DNA of 9,252 bases from Nitrospiraceae bacterium (lineage in GTDB: Bacteria; Nitrospirota; UBA9217), in assembly GCA_003454665.1 (NCBI GenBank), contig DMKB01000291.1:1-9252 (forward strand), read 5' to 3'. Every line of letters begins with the position of its first letter. Position 1 is the stretch's first letter. The position numbers were made by a program, and so were the translations under genes. The notes beneath the pieces were generated by a model. The model did not search any database and had not been told where the DNA came from. It saw only the letters and a program-made list of their open reading frames with translations. Of this stretch, positions 1-5,880 are shown piece after piece.

Positions 1-428
1 GCCAGCTGATCCCAGGGCAGCAGGTAACCGGTAAAGCCGTATCCGAGGGTCAGAAGGAGAAGCATCGCCCCGGTGACCCAGTTCAGTTCCCGGGGGGTTT
101 TGTACGATCCCGTTATGAATACCCGCACCATGTGGAGCGTAACCATCACGACCATCAGGTTCGCCGCCCAGTGATGGGTCGAACGGAGCAGGTGGCCGAG
201 AGGCACGTCGCGGTGCAGCCGCTGGATGCTCGCGTATGCCTCTGTTTCGGAAGGCGTATAGAACAGGGACAGGAGAAGACCGCTCAGGAGGAGCACGATG
301 AACAGCGTGAACGCTATGCCGCCGAAGCAATAACCATAATTGATCCAGCCCGGCACCGGCCGGTCCAGAACTCTCCGGTGTCTCGCGGTAAAAACAAGTC
401 GATCATTCAGGTAGTCGAAAAGTCTCAT
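1..428 (-). CDS. petB: Cytochrome b6-type subunit, N-terminal part (runs off left edge)
   Basis: I translated the minus strand from the ATG at 428. It is open for 142 codons to the window edge, so the C-terminus is missing. The protein is the diheme cytochrome b of a quinol:acceptor oxidoreductase in the inner membrane. Visible features are a first membrane helix at about residues 36-56, then HHWAANLMVVMVTLHMVRVF at 85-104, where H85 and H99 are 14 apart and match the heme-ligand pair of helix B, then GYGFTGYLLPWDQ at 129-141, the conserved end of helix C. NYGYCFGG at 30-37 places Cys34 where cytochrome b6 and Firmicutes QcrB have the cysteine that covalently holds heme c_i; mitochondrial-type cytochrome b lacks it. 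It starts 65 nt after the Rieske gene on the same strand, so the two are probably co-transcribed. The ribosome site is weak (A-rich AAGAAAAAAG). Whether it is a short b6 or a full-length b cannot be told from this fragment. Confidence 0.93.
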   Translation of the reverse strand, partial: MRLFDYLNDRLVFTARHRRVLDRPVPGWINYGYCFGGIAFTLFIVLLLSGLLLSLFYTPSETEAYASIQRLHRDVPLGHLLRSTHHWAANLMVVMVTLHMVRVFITGSYKTPRELNWVTGAMLLLLTLGYGFTGYLLPWDQL

Positions 429-493
429 CTTTTTTCTTATCTTCGAACCCGTTGTCTGTTCACCGCGTATGCCCGCAACCCGCAGCAGCAAAT

Positions 494-946
494 CTAAACC
501 TTCATCCCGATATGAACAATGCCGTCGCGTATCCGGACCGGGAAACGCGTAAGCGGCGCCGGCGGCGGGCCGCCGATATTCTTCCCCGTCAGGTCATACC
601 TCCCGCTGTGGCAGGGACAGACGAACTCTTTCTTGTCCCTGCGGTAATTCACCAGACAGCCCAGGTGCGTACAGGTCGATGAAAGAGCGGTCACGCCCTC
701 AGGAGACGACACAAGAAACACCCGCGCTTTCATGTCTCTGCCGAGGGCCTTGTAGGTAAGCTCGGCCTTTTTCACGCCTGCCCGCGGAAGCTCTTCCTCC
801 GGCAGCAGCGGAAAGTAGGCCATCTCCTTTTCGCGTACCCGGGAAGGAGTGAGAATCCTGAGCGCCGGGACGATGAAGCCGATCCCGAGGAGTGCGAGCA
901 CACCGGTGAGCGCCTTTTTGATGAAATCTCTGCGGTCGGGCTGCAT
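494..946 (-). CDS. petC: Rieske [2Fe-2S] iron-sulfur protein of the cytochrome b complex
   Basis: This 150-aa protein carries electrons from quinol at the cytochrome b Qo site to a c-type cytochrome, with its head on the outer face of the inner membrane. DRRDFIKKA at residues 4-12 is a twin-arginine-like signal, followed by one uncleaved helix at about 13-29. Box 1 is CTHLGC (C92, H94, C97) and box 2 is CPCHSG (C110, C112, H113). By family knowledge C92, H94, C110 and H113 bind the cluster, and C97-C112 form the disulfide seen in high-potential Rieske proteins. GGPPPAPL at 125-132 is the conserved Pro loop. The length suits b6f/bc1 Rieske proteins of bacteria. The ATG at 946 is the only sensible start because it keeps the RR motif at the N-terminus, yet there is no Shine-Dalgarno sequence. 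Cytochrome b6 follows. The name qcrA would be equally valid. Confidence 0.96.
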   Translation of the reverse strand: MQPDRRDFIKKALTGVLALLGIGFIVPALRILTPSRVREKEMAYFPLLPEEELPRAGVKKAELTYKALGRDMKARVFLVSSPEGVTALSSTCTHLGCLVNYRRDKKEFVCPCHSGRYDLTGKNIGGPPPAPLTRFPVRIRDGIVHIGMKV

Positions 947-951
947 GCGGG

Positions 952-983
952 ATTATAGTACGACACCGCAAGAGGGGTGTCAA
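952..983 (-). promoter_or_regulatory. Sigma70-like promoter of the Rieske operon with a dyad in a 20-nt spacer
   Basis: On the minus strand TTGACA (983-978) and TATAAT (957-952) both match the consensus perfectly, 20 nt apart. An alternative -10, TACTAT (960-955), gives 17 nt. A 6+6 inverted repeat, GACACC (981-976) and GGTGTC (967-962), overlaps the -35 and fills the spacer. TATAAT ends 5 nt before the ATG at 946, so transcription should begin at or within a few bases of the start codon. Spacers of 19-20 nt with an internal dyad are typical of MerR-activated promoters; the regulator here is unknown. Confidence 0.6.
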
Positions 984-1076
984 TCATAATAACCGCTGCC
1001 GAAGAGGGGCTGGCATCTAGCAGGTAATACGGGGTTTCTGCAGAGTTGTGCCGATGGCAGGAAAAAGAGAATATGC

Positions 1077-1194
1077 CAAATCTCACATTACAAATCCCAA
1101 GTAATACCGAAATTGCAAAACTTCAATGCTCCAGCCTGTCACATTTTGACTATTCGACATTGGAAGTTATTTGCTGCTTGGCGCTTGGGATTTG
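1077..1194. repeat. Inverted copies of an A/C-rich dispersed repeat (pilQ to Rieske spacer)
   Basis: The 295-nt spacer between pilQ and the Rieske gene holds no credible gene. Besides the Rieske promoter it contains CAAATCCCAAG at 1091-1101 and its exact reverse complement CTTGGGATTTG at 1184-1194. More diverged copies of the same word set lie inside: AACTTCAATG, and CATTGGAAGTT read on the other strand. The word CAAATCTCA (1077-1085) recurs at 5296-5304 and 9016-9024, so this is one site of a small dispersed family. A perfect 10-bp palindrome, AAGGGCCCTT, sits at 1225-1234 just after pilQ. I see no U-tract terminator. Confidence 0.6.
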
Positions 1195-1241
1195 ATAGTT
1201 GCTTTTTTCTGTCCGAGCGTCTTTAAGGGCCCTTCACCTGC

Positions 1242-2582
1242 TCACTGCTGCTTTACGATCGTCGGCGTAATAAAGATCAGCAGTTCCGCCTGGTTGTCGT
1301 ATGTTCCTTTTCTCTTGAAGAGCCATCCGAGCAGCGGTATCTTGGACAGGAATGGCACCCCATCCTCGTACTCCCCTTCGCTCTTCGTCAGAATGCCGCC
1401 GAGCACCACGGTCTCCCCGTCGTTCACGACGAGTTCGGCATTCGCCTTTCTCTTGGTGACCGTCGGGATACCGTCGACGGTCTGGGTGAAGTCAGGCTCG
1501 GATTTTTCCACGAGGACGACCATGGCGATCCTTTTGTCCGCCGTGATCGTCGGCGTCGTCGACAACGACAGGCTCGTGGAGATGATCTCGAGCTGATCGC
1601 TCGAACCCGTTGTCGTTGCCGTCAGCACCTTGACCGGGATGTCCACGCCGCTCGAGATCACCGCCTTCTTGTTGTTCATGGTCAGGATTTTCGGACTGGA
1701 CAGGATTTTGCCGTTTCCCGTGCTCACCATGGCCGACAACTGGAGGTCGAGATTCAGTTTCCCGCTGGCACTGCCGAAGGAAATACCGAGGACGCCGCCG
1801 CTCCCCGGGCCCACTGCCGCCGGCAGGTTTACTGCGTAGGCGTTCCCGCTCGGACCGATGTCACCGACCTGGGGATAGAATATTGCGCCGCCAATTGCAG
1901 ACACATCTCCTGCATTGTCGATGCCCGTCGAGCCGCCTGAGATCGTCGTCTTGGTGCCGGCATATTCGCCTCCCCACTGCACGCCGAGTTCCCTGGTGTA
2001 ATTTTTCGCCACCTCCACGATTCTCGCTTCGATCAGGACCTGGGGAGTGCGGACGTCGAGGTTCTTGAGAAGCCGTTCCATGCTATCGATATTGAGCGAG
2101 ATGTCCTTCACGACGAGGGCGTTCATCCGCTTGTCGACGGACACCTTTGCCCGGTCGCTCTTCACCTTCTCGACGACGGCGAGCACTTCTTTTCCACTCG
2201 CGTACCCCAGGGGAAAGACCCTGGTCTCCATGTCCTCATCTTTTACATCCGACAGGGACAGCACCCGGAGAATGTTCCCTTCCCGCACGTAGGTGAATCC
2301 CTTGGTCTTGAGAACGGCCTGCAGGGCGTCAAGGAGGTTGACATTTTTGAGGCTCAGCGTCACCTGGCCGCTCACGTCATCGCCGATGATCATGTTCAGG
2401 TTGGCGGCCTGGCCCACGGCCCGGAGCACGTCCCTGATCTCGGCATTCCTGAATTCCATGGAGAACCGCGACCTGCCGCGCCTGATATTGATTGACTTCG
2501 CCTCTGTATCCACGGGCATGAACGCGCCAGCGAGAACGGCAAGGACCAGGAAATGAGTGCAGTATGTCTTAAGAGACGGCAT
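1242..2582 (-). CDS. pilQ: Type IV pilus secretin PilQ (short form)
   Basis: This 446-aa protein is the outer-membrane gate through which the pilus leaves the cell. Residues 1-28 are a signal peptide with a hydrophobic core at 11-21. An STN/N0 domain lies at about 41-108, a secretin N1 (KH-like) domain at about 121-177, and the secretin barrel at about 180-446. The barrel holds the signature VPFLSKIPLLGWLF at 409-422 and ends with the strand LLIFITPTIV. Gly/Ser-rich stretches at 215-275 fit the gate and hairpin region. Typical PilQ proteins exceed 600 aa and begin with peptidoglycan-binding AMIN domains; there is no room for one here. The ATG at 2582 follows a strong GGAGGT eight nt upstream. 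It is the last gene of pilMNOPQ, 39 nt after pilP. A short MshL-like secretin is the alternative name. Confidence 0.95.
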   Translation of the reverse strand: MPSLKTYCTHFLVLAVLAGAFMPVDTEAKSINIRRGRSRFSMEFRNAEIRDVLRAVGQAANLNMIIGDDVSGQVTLSLKNVNLLDALQAVLKTKGFTYVREGNILRVLSLSDVKDEDMETRVFPLGYASGKEVLAVVEKVKSDRAKVSVDKRMNALVVKDISLNIDSMERLLKNLDVRTPQVLIEARIVEVAKNYTRELGVQWGGEYAGTKTTISGGSTGIDNAGDVSAIGGAIFYPQVGDIGPSGNAYAVNLPAAVGPGSGGVLGISFGSASGKLNLDLQLSAMVSTGNGKILSSPKILTMNNKKAVISSGVDIPVKVLTATTTGSSDQLEIISTSLSLSTTPTITADKRIAMVVLVEKSEPDFTQTVDGIPTVTKRKANAELVVNDGETVVLGGILTKSEGEYEDGVPFLSKIPLLGWLFKRKGTYDNQAELLIFITPTIVKQQ

Positions 2583-2621
2583 AAACCGTTACCTCCGATC
2601 GAATCAGCACGACGGGTTCCT

Positions 2622-3020
2622 TCACTTCCCTATCGAAAAGTCCTCCAGAAACAGCGTCTCAACCCGGCCTGAGGGATTCATGAGCTCCACGCTCTTCCTT
2701 CGAATCCTCACGAGCCGCTGATCCCCTACCCTGCCGCCCTCGGAGAGCACCTCACCGCCGATAATGGCCAGGCGCGCCTTCTTCCCGTAAATAATTCCCG
2801 TCAGGTTTCTGGCGCCGGGCCGCTGATACGTTGCCTTGCGGCCGAAGGGATTGCTGAAGGGGTCCCTGCCCCAGTCGCTGTCCCGGGAAGCCGGCATTGG
2901 CCCGGTGGGCCTCTCTGCCGAGGGAAAGAACGGGTCCTTGCCCCATTCTTCACTCTGCGCCTCGATGCCCCAGGAGCAGCACAGCAGCATTGCAATGCCT
3001 ATGAGGACACTCTTTTTCAT
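2622..3020 (-). CDS. pilP: Type IV pilus alignment-complex protein PilP
   Basis: This periplasmic protein connects the PilN-PilO dimer to the secretin PilQ. From the ATG at 3020 it has 132 aa. MKKSVLIGIAMLLCCSWGIEA forms a signal peptide. Cysteines 14 and 15 are present, but the lipobox is poor (LLC rather than a small residue before Cys), so lipidation is uncertain. WGKDPF (26-31) and WGRDPF (50-55) are near-identical copies of the DPF motif common in this family. Residues 72-131 (LTGIIYGKKARLAIIGGEV through GRVETLFLEDF) form the small beta domain shared by PilP and GspC. I prefer 3020 because it gives a standard signal peptide, although its ribosome site is weak. ATGs at 3077, one base after the pilO stop, and at 3068 are also in frame and would add up to 19 residues. 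It lies between pilO and pilQ. Confidence 0.9.
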   Translation of the reverse strand: MKKSVLIGIAMLLCCSWGIEAQSEEWGKDPFFPSAERPTGPMPASRDSDWGRDPFSNPFGRKATYQRPGARNLTGIIYGKKARLAIIGGEVLSEGGRVGDQRLVRIRRKSVELMNPSGRVETLFLEDFSIGK

Positions 3021-3078
3021 ACAGGATCCGTTATTATTATACCTTATCCAGGGAACTTTGTTCCTCATGCTCCCCATC

Positions 3079-3657
3079 CTACTTTGCCATGTACGTCACC
3101 GCCTCGATCTGGGCCGCGCAGACCGATGCCGTGTCAGGACAGGACTCGATGCGTATCTTGCGGATGCTCACGACGCGGGACAACTGTTCGAGCTTCTTGA
3201 AGTACTCAGCCAGGTCCCGGTAGCGGGCCTTGAGGTCAAGGCTCATGGACACCTCTTTGTACTTCTCCTTGTCGATTTCCTTTGACGGATGGACCGCCAC
3301 CAGCCCCACACCGAGCCGCCTGGCCTCGCTCGACACGTCCTCCAGGAACAGAACAACGCTTTTCTGGTCCGACAACTTCCTGCCGCGGATCGCCGGTATC
3401 GTCCGGTTCTTGATCCGCTCGGCCTTGCCCTTGAGCTCCGTAATCTGTGCGGTAAGGTCGAGGATCCCCTTTTCCTCCGCGGTAATCTTGCCCCTGAGCG
3501 CGTGCATGCTTCTCTTCTGCATGGTGTAGGGAAACTGGAAAAAAAGCGCCGACAGCACGACAACGAGCGTAATGGAGGCAATGACCTGTTCGCGCTTCGA
3601 GAGCCGCTGCCAGTGTCCCTTCAGGGCTGCGATTTTTTCATTCAGACCGTCGGCCAT
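3079..3657 (-). CDS. pilO: Type IV pilus inner-membrane protein PilO
   Basis: PilO (192 aa) pairs with PilN through periplasmic coiled coils and ferredoxin-like domains, and holds PilP. Visible are a short charged cytoplasmic tail (residues 1-23), one membrane helix at about 25-43 (IASITLVVVLSALFFQF), a charged helical coiled-coil stretch at about 48-86, and an alpha/beta domain at about 98-190. Two cysteines at 173 and 180 lie in a loop near the end (ESCPDTASVCAA) and could form a disulfide in the periplasm. The ATG at 3657 overlaps the pilN stop as TGATG. A GTG at 3660 is an alternative start one codon earlier. The junction implies translational coupling. Identity rests on topology and on its place between pilN and pilP, since PilO sequences are poorly conserved. 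Confidence 0.92.
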   Translation of the reverse strand: MADGLNEKIAALKGHWQRLSKREQVIASITLVVVLSALFFQFPYTMQKRSMHALRGKITAEEKGILDLTAQITELKGKAERIKNRTIPAIRGRKLSDQKSVVLFLEDVSSEARRLGVGLVAVHPSKEIDKEKYKEVSMSLDLKARYRDLAEYFKKLEQLSRVVSIRKIRIESCPDTASVCAAQIEAVTYMAK

Positions 3658-4229
3658 CACTGAACGCTCTGTCCCTTCTGAATCCCGCAGATCATCTCGA
3701 ATCCAATCACTTCCTGGCCCTGCACCACGGCGCGACGGGCGTAGAGGAGCTGCGGCTTGTCAAAATACACGGACTCCTCGATGGCGAGCATGAACTCGGC
3801 CACGGAAAGGTAATTGTAGGCGCCCCCCTTGACCCGTATTTCCGCCTTCTCCGCCGAACTGCCCTCGAGGTTGTCGAACCAGAGCCCTTTCGGCACGATG
3901 CGTGAAAAGTGCTTGAAGACTTCGGACCAGAGGACACGATCGCGCAGCAGGCTCTGGATCAGCACTGCCTTGTCCGTATCCACGCCCGTCGAGATCGGTA
4001 TGCCGAGCTCTTTCTGTATGGCCCGCAGCTCCTGGAACAGGGCCTGTTTCTTTTCGGTGAGCGAGCCGAGCCGCCCTTTTAATCCCCATGCCTGCTTTGC
4101 CTGCCACCCATAGGCGACAAACCACAGGAGCACGACAAGGGACATGAGGACCATTCCCGGGCCCAGGGTCAAGGAAGTACGCTGCTCCTCGATAGGCAGC
4201 AGGTTTATGTAGTCCTTCGTCGCCTTCAT
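3657..4229 (-). CDS. pilN: Type IV pilus inner-membrane protein PilN
   Basis: PilN (190 aa) links the cytoplasmic actin-like PilM to the periplasmic PilO-PilP-PilQ path. INLLP at residues 8-12 is the conserved cytoplasmic peptide that docks into PilM. A membrane helix lies at about 24-42 (PGMVLMSLVVLLWFVAYGW). A coiled coil follows at about 44-76, then a ferredoxin-like domain with strands near KGLWFDNLEG (114-123) and AEIRVKGGAY (129-138). A single Cys lies at 181. It begins 5 nt after the pilM stop and has no strong Shine-Dalgarno of its own, so it is probably translationally coupled to pilM. Its stop overlaps the pilO start. Length and order fit the family exactly. Confidence 0.94.
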   Translation of the reverse strand: MKATKDYINLLPIEEQRTSLTLGPGMVLMSLVVLLWFVAYGWQAKQAWGLKGRLGSLTEKKQALFQELRAIQKELGIPISTGVDTDKAVLIQSLLRDRVLWSEVFKHFSRIVPKGLWFDNLEGSSAEKAEIRVKGGAYNYLSVAEFMLAIEESVYFDKPQLLYARRAVVQGQEVIGFEMICGIQKGQSVQ

Positions 4230-4234
4230 ACCGA

Positions 4235-5263
4235 TCAGGCCTTTCTGAGCGCCAGCCCCACGGCCGACGCGAACCGCGGAGCATTGGCTCCGCAGTCCTC
4301 GAGGACGCTCTTTTTGCCGGACAGCCCGAAAAAGGGCGTGTCCAGCTCAACCCTCCCCTCGAGCAACGAGGAAAAGTAGTCTGTAATGCCTTTCATGAGG
4401 GAAGCTCCTCCCGTCAGGACTGTGCGCTCTATCCCGGCCTCACGAAAAGCGGTCTTATAGTAATCCACGGACCGCCGCACTTCCATCCCGATGCTGTCGA
4501 GCCGGGCCTTCACTGCCGCGACTGCCGGATCTCCCTCGGCTGGAGTAAGAACATCAACGGCTCTCTTGACCTCTTCCGCCTCGGGGAGCCCTATCGTGAG
4601 TTGCTGCGACACCGCACGGGTCATATCCAGGCCGCCCGTCTCGAGACAGCGGCTGAAACGGAGCGCCGCGCCTTTGAAAATATTGATCTCTGTCTTTCCC
4701 GCCCCCATGTCCACAACAGCGACATTCGCCGCACCCTGCCGTTCCCGGCGTTGGAAGACGTTCCGCAGGGCAAGGGGATTCGCGTCCACGGCTGTCACCC
4801 CGATGCCTGCCTCCCGGAAGGGGAGGAGGTGCTCGATCACCGTACCCCGTTCAACAGCCACGAGGAGAATCTCGTATTTGTCGACTGTCCCCTCCCGCTT
4901 TTCCCCCAGGACCACGTACTCCACCTCGGCGGCCTCCAGGGGGTAGGAAATATGCCGCTTCGATTCCCATCGCACGGCCTGGGCCAGCTCTGCCCGCGGC
5001 ATCTTGGGAAGGGTGAGGTAGCGGATCGTCAGATATTTCCCGGGAAGGAGCGTCGCGATGTTCTTGCTCACCAGCTCCTTGCCGGACAGGAGGTACACGA
5101 GGTCCGTGCTCACGCTGTTCGCCTTTGCCTCGTCGAGGGAAAACTCCACCATCCCCGCGGCAAGCAGTTTGGGCCGGCCGCCGCCCGTTGCAATGCGCAC
5201 CGCCTTGATGGAGCCCGTGCCGATGTCAATGCCCGTAAGGTCTTTTGGTCCGAAGAGTCCCAT
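4235..5263 (-). CDS. pilM: Type IV pilus actin-like ATPase-fold protein PilM
   Basis: PilM (342 aa) is the cytoplasmic actin-fold protein that binds PilN's INLLP peptide and ATP. MGLFGPKDLTGIDIGTGSIK at 1-20 is a classic PilM N-terminus whose GIDIGTGS is the phosphate-1 loop. VDMGAGKTE (184-192) is phosphate-2, and LTGGASLMKG (283-292) is the adenosine motif. The C-terminal ASAVGLALRK is also typical. I start it at the ATG at 5263. A TTG at 5284 would add EFLTQT plus the initiator, but those bases belong to a dispersed repeat and the added residues are not PilM-like. Neither start has a good ribosome site, which is odd for the first gene of a pilus operon. It follows the MerR-like gene by 93 nt of repeat, and pilN follows by 5 nt. 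Confidence 0.95.
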   Translation of the reverse strand: MGLFGPKDLTGIDIGTGSIKAVRIATGGGRPKLLAAGMVEFSLDEAKANSVSTDLVYLLSGKELVSKNIATLLPGKYLTIRYLTLPKMPRAELAQAVRWESKRHISYPLEAAEVEYVVLGEKREGTVDKYEILLVAVERGTVIEHLLPFREAGIGVTAVDANPLALRNVFQRRERQGAANVAVVDMGAGKTEINIFKGAALRFSRCLETGGLDMTRAVSQQLTIGLPEAEEVKRAVDVLTPAEGDPAVAAVKARLDSIGMEVRRSVDYYKTAFREAGIERTVLTGGASLMKGITDYFSSLLEGRVELDTPFFGLSGKKSVLEDCGANAPRFASAVGLALRKA

Positions 5264-5272
5264 AGTTTGAGT

Positions 5273-5345
5273 AAGAAATTCCAAACCTCAAATAACAAAT
5301 CTCAATAAAAATCCAAACGACAAATTCCAACAACCAAATTATTTG
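5273..5345. repeat. A/C-rich dispersed repeat between the MerR-like gene and pilM
   Basis: The sequence is built of degenerate words such as AAATTCCAAA (5276-5285), CAAATCTCAA (5296-5305) and CAAATTCCAA. The same words occur at 8995-9050 and, more weakly, at 1077-1194. It fills the pilM leader, so no Shine-Dalgarno is recognisable there. It also supplies the spurious in-frame TTG GAA TTT upstream of pilM; the same trio occurs upstream of the first prepilin gene. Confidence 0.65.
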
Positions 5346-5356
5346 AAATTAACCAG

Positions 5357-5620
5357 CTATTTCGCGCTTACCGCCTGATACTTCTCCCTCCGGGCCGGCT
5401 TGAGATCCTCCAGTGCCATCCGGTACGCGGCCTTGTGTTTGTAGCCGCGCTTCAGATATTTCCAGATCGCCCGTATACGCTCGAAGTCCTGCTTCGTGAA
5501 TTCCCTGGCTTCGAGGTCGCCCATGGGGATCCTCTTCGGATGCACGTATCCCTTCTGCTCCAGATAGTACAGCTTGTGCCGCGGGATATCGAGCTTACTG
5601 ATGATTTCCGACGTCTTCAT
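5357..5620 (-). CDS. Small MerR-type HTH transcriptional regulator
   Basis: From the ATG at 5620 this is an 87-aa DNA-binding protein. Residues 1-70 match a MerR-type winged helix-turn-helix: MKTSEIISKLDIPRHKLYYL is the HTH, EQKGYVHPKR the wing entry, and LEAREFTKQDFERIRAIWKY the second helix pair. The first HTH helix, normally ending in R-x-WE, reads PRHKLYYLE here. There is no room for the long dimerisation helix or a C-terminal ligand domain, so it is either a minimal MerR or an excisionase-like HTH. The start is set by GAGGG five nt upstream. An in-frame extension to 5728 is unlikely because it crosses the promoter. It precedes pilM by 93 nt on the same strand, so it may control or be co-transcribed with pilMNOPQ. 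Its target and any signal are unknown. Confidence 0.82.
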   Translation of the reverse strand: MKTSEIISKLDIPRHKLYYLEQKGYVHPKRIPMGDLEAREFTKQDFERIRAIWKYLKRGYKHKAAYRMALEDLKPARREKYQAVSAK

Positions 5621-5651
5621 GATTCCCTCTCCCTTGCCTGCATGGGTCGTG

Positions 5652-5698
5652 ACTAAAAATAAATATGAATTTAACTCCAAATTTATTTTTCTACAGTC
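5652..5698. promoter_or_regulatory. AT-rich dyad in the leader of the MerR-like gene
   Basis: AAAAATAAAT (5655-5664) and its perfect complement ATTTATTTTT (5681-5690) are 16 nt apart. The symmetry continues outward with TGACT (5650-5654) and AGTCA (5694-5698), interrupted by a 3-nt offset (CTA, 5691-5693). It lies between the predicted promoter and the ATG at 5620, so it could be an autoregulatory operator or a weak hairpin at the 5' end of the mRNA. An operator fits better, because an all-A/U stem would be unstable. Confidence 0.45.
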
Positions 5699-5699
5699 A

Positions 5700-5728
5700 A
5701 TTGAACCATGCAGCCCCCCTGTTGTCAA
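5700..5728 (-). promoter_or_regulatory. Probable sigma70 promoter of the MerR-like gene and pilMNOPQ
   Basis: On the minus strand, a perfect TTGACA (5728-5723) is followed after exactly 17 nt by TTCAAT (5705-5700), which matches four of six -10 positions including the final AAT. The predicted start near 5693 gives a leader of about 70 nt that contains the AT-rich dyad. Confidence 0.5.
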
Positions 5729-5783
5729 GAAACACCGTGGTTTTATTCATTTTTTCGCTCGATAACCCGGCGATCATGCCCAG

Positions 5784-5815
5784 ATAGTGTATCTACAAAC
5801 CGATCCATACACTAT
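5784..5815. promoter_or_regulatory. 9-bp perfect inverted repeat (possible operator)
   Basis: ATAGTGTAT (5784-5792) and ATACACTAT (5807-5815) are perfect complements around a 14-nt centre. The site is about 55 nt upstream of the -35 of the MerR-like gene and beyond the end of the small membrane-protein gene. There is no U-tract on either strand, so a regulator site is more likely than a terminator. Confidence 0.35.
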
Positions 5816-5839
5816 ATGGAATATAGCTTACAAGCATCG

Positions 5840-5860
5840 CTCCTGTCGCTGAAACAGGAG
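5840..5860 (-). other. Short stem-loop after the small membrane-protein gene
   Basis: CTCCTGT (5840-5846) pairs with ACAGGAG (5854-5860) across a 7-nt loop, 20 nt beyond the stop at 5881. On the minus strand no run of T follows, so it is at best a weak terminator or an RNA 3'-end stabiliser. The stem word equals the unit of the heptad array at 6154-6188, which may be coincidence or a shared origin. Confidence 0.3.
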
Positions 5861-5880
5861 GAAGCATAAAGTTGAATAAA

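Noticed and set aside
772..1086. Minus-strand reading frame of 104 codons overlapping the Rieske promoter and start
   Set aside because: It overlaps a clear Rieske gene in another frame, has low-complexity Ser/Arg content and no ribosome site; it is a shadow frame.
1225..1234. AAGGGCCCTT palindrome as a pilQ terminator
   Set aside because: It has no loop and no following T-run on the minus strand, so it cannot form an intrinsic terminator.
3036..3064. Possible internal promoter before pilP (TATAAT at 3041-3036 on the minus strand)
   Set aside because: No acceptable -35 is found at 16-18 nt (GGAACA at best), and the genes are already tightly linked.
4601..5308. Plus-strand reading frame of 235 codons opposite pilM
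   Set aside because: It is antisense to a pilM with all family motifs. Its His/Arg/Leu-rich composition is typical of a GC-rich shadow frame.
5621..5728. N-terminal extension of the MerR-like protein to 5728
   Set aside because: It would cross the -10 and the dyad, and the added residues do not resemble MerR. The ATG at 5620 has a good ribosome site.
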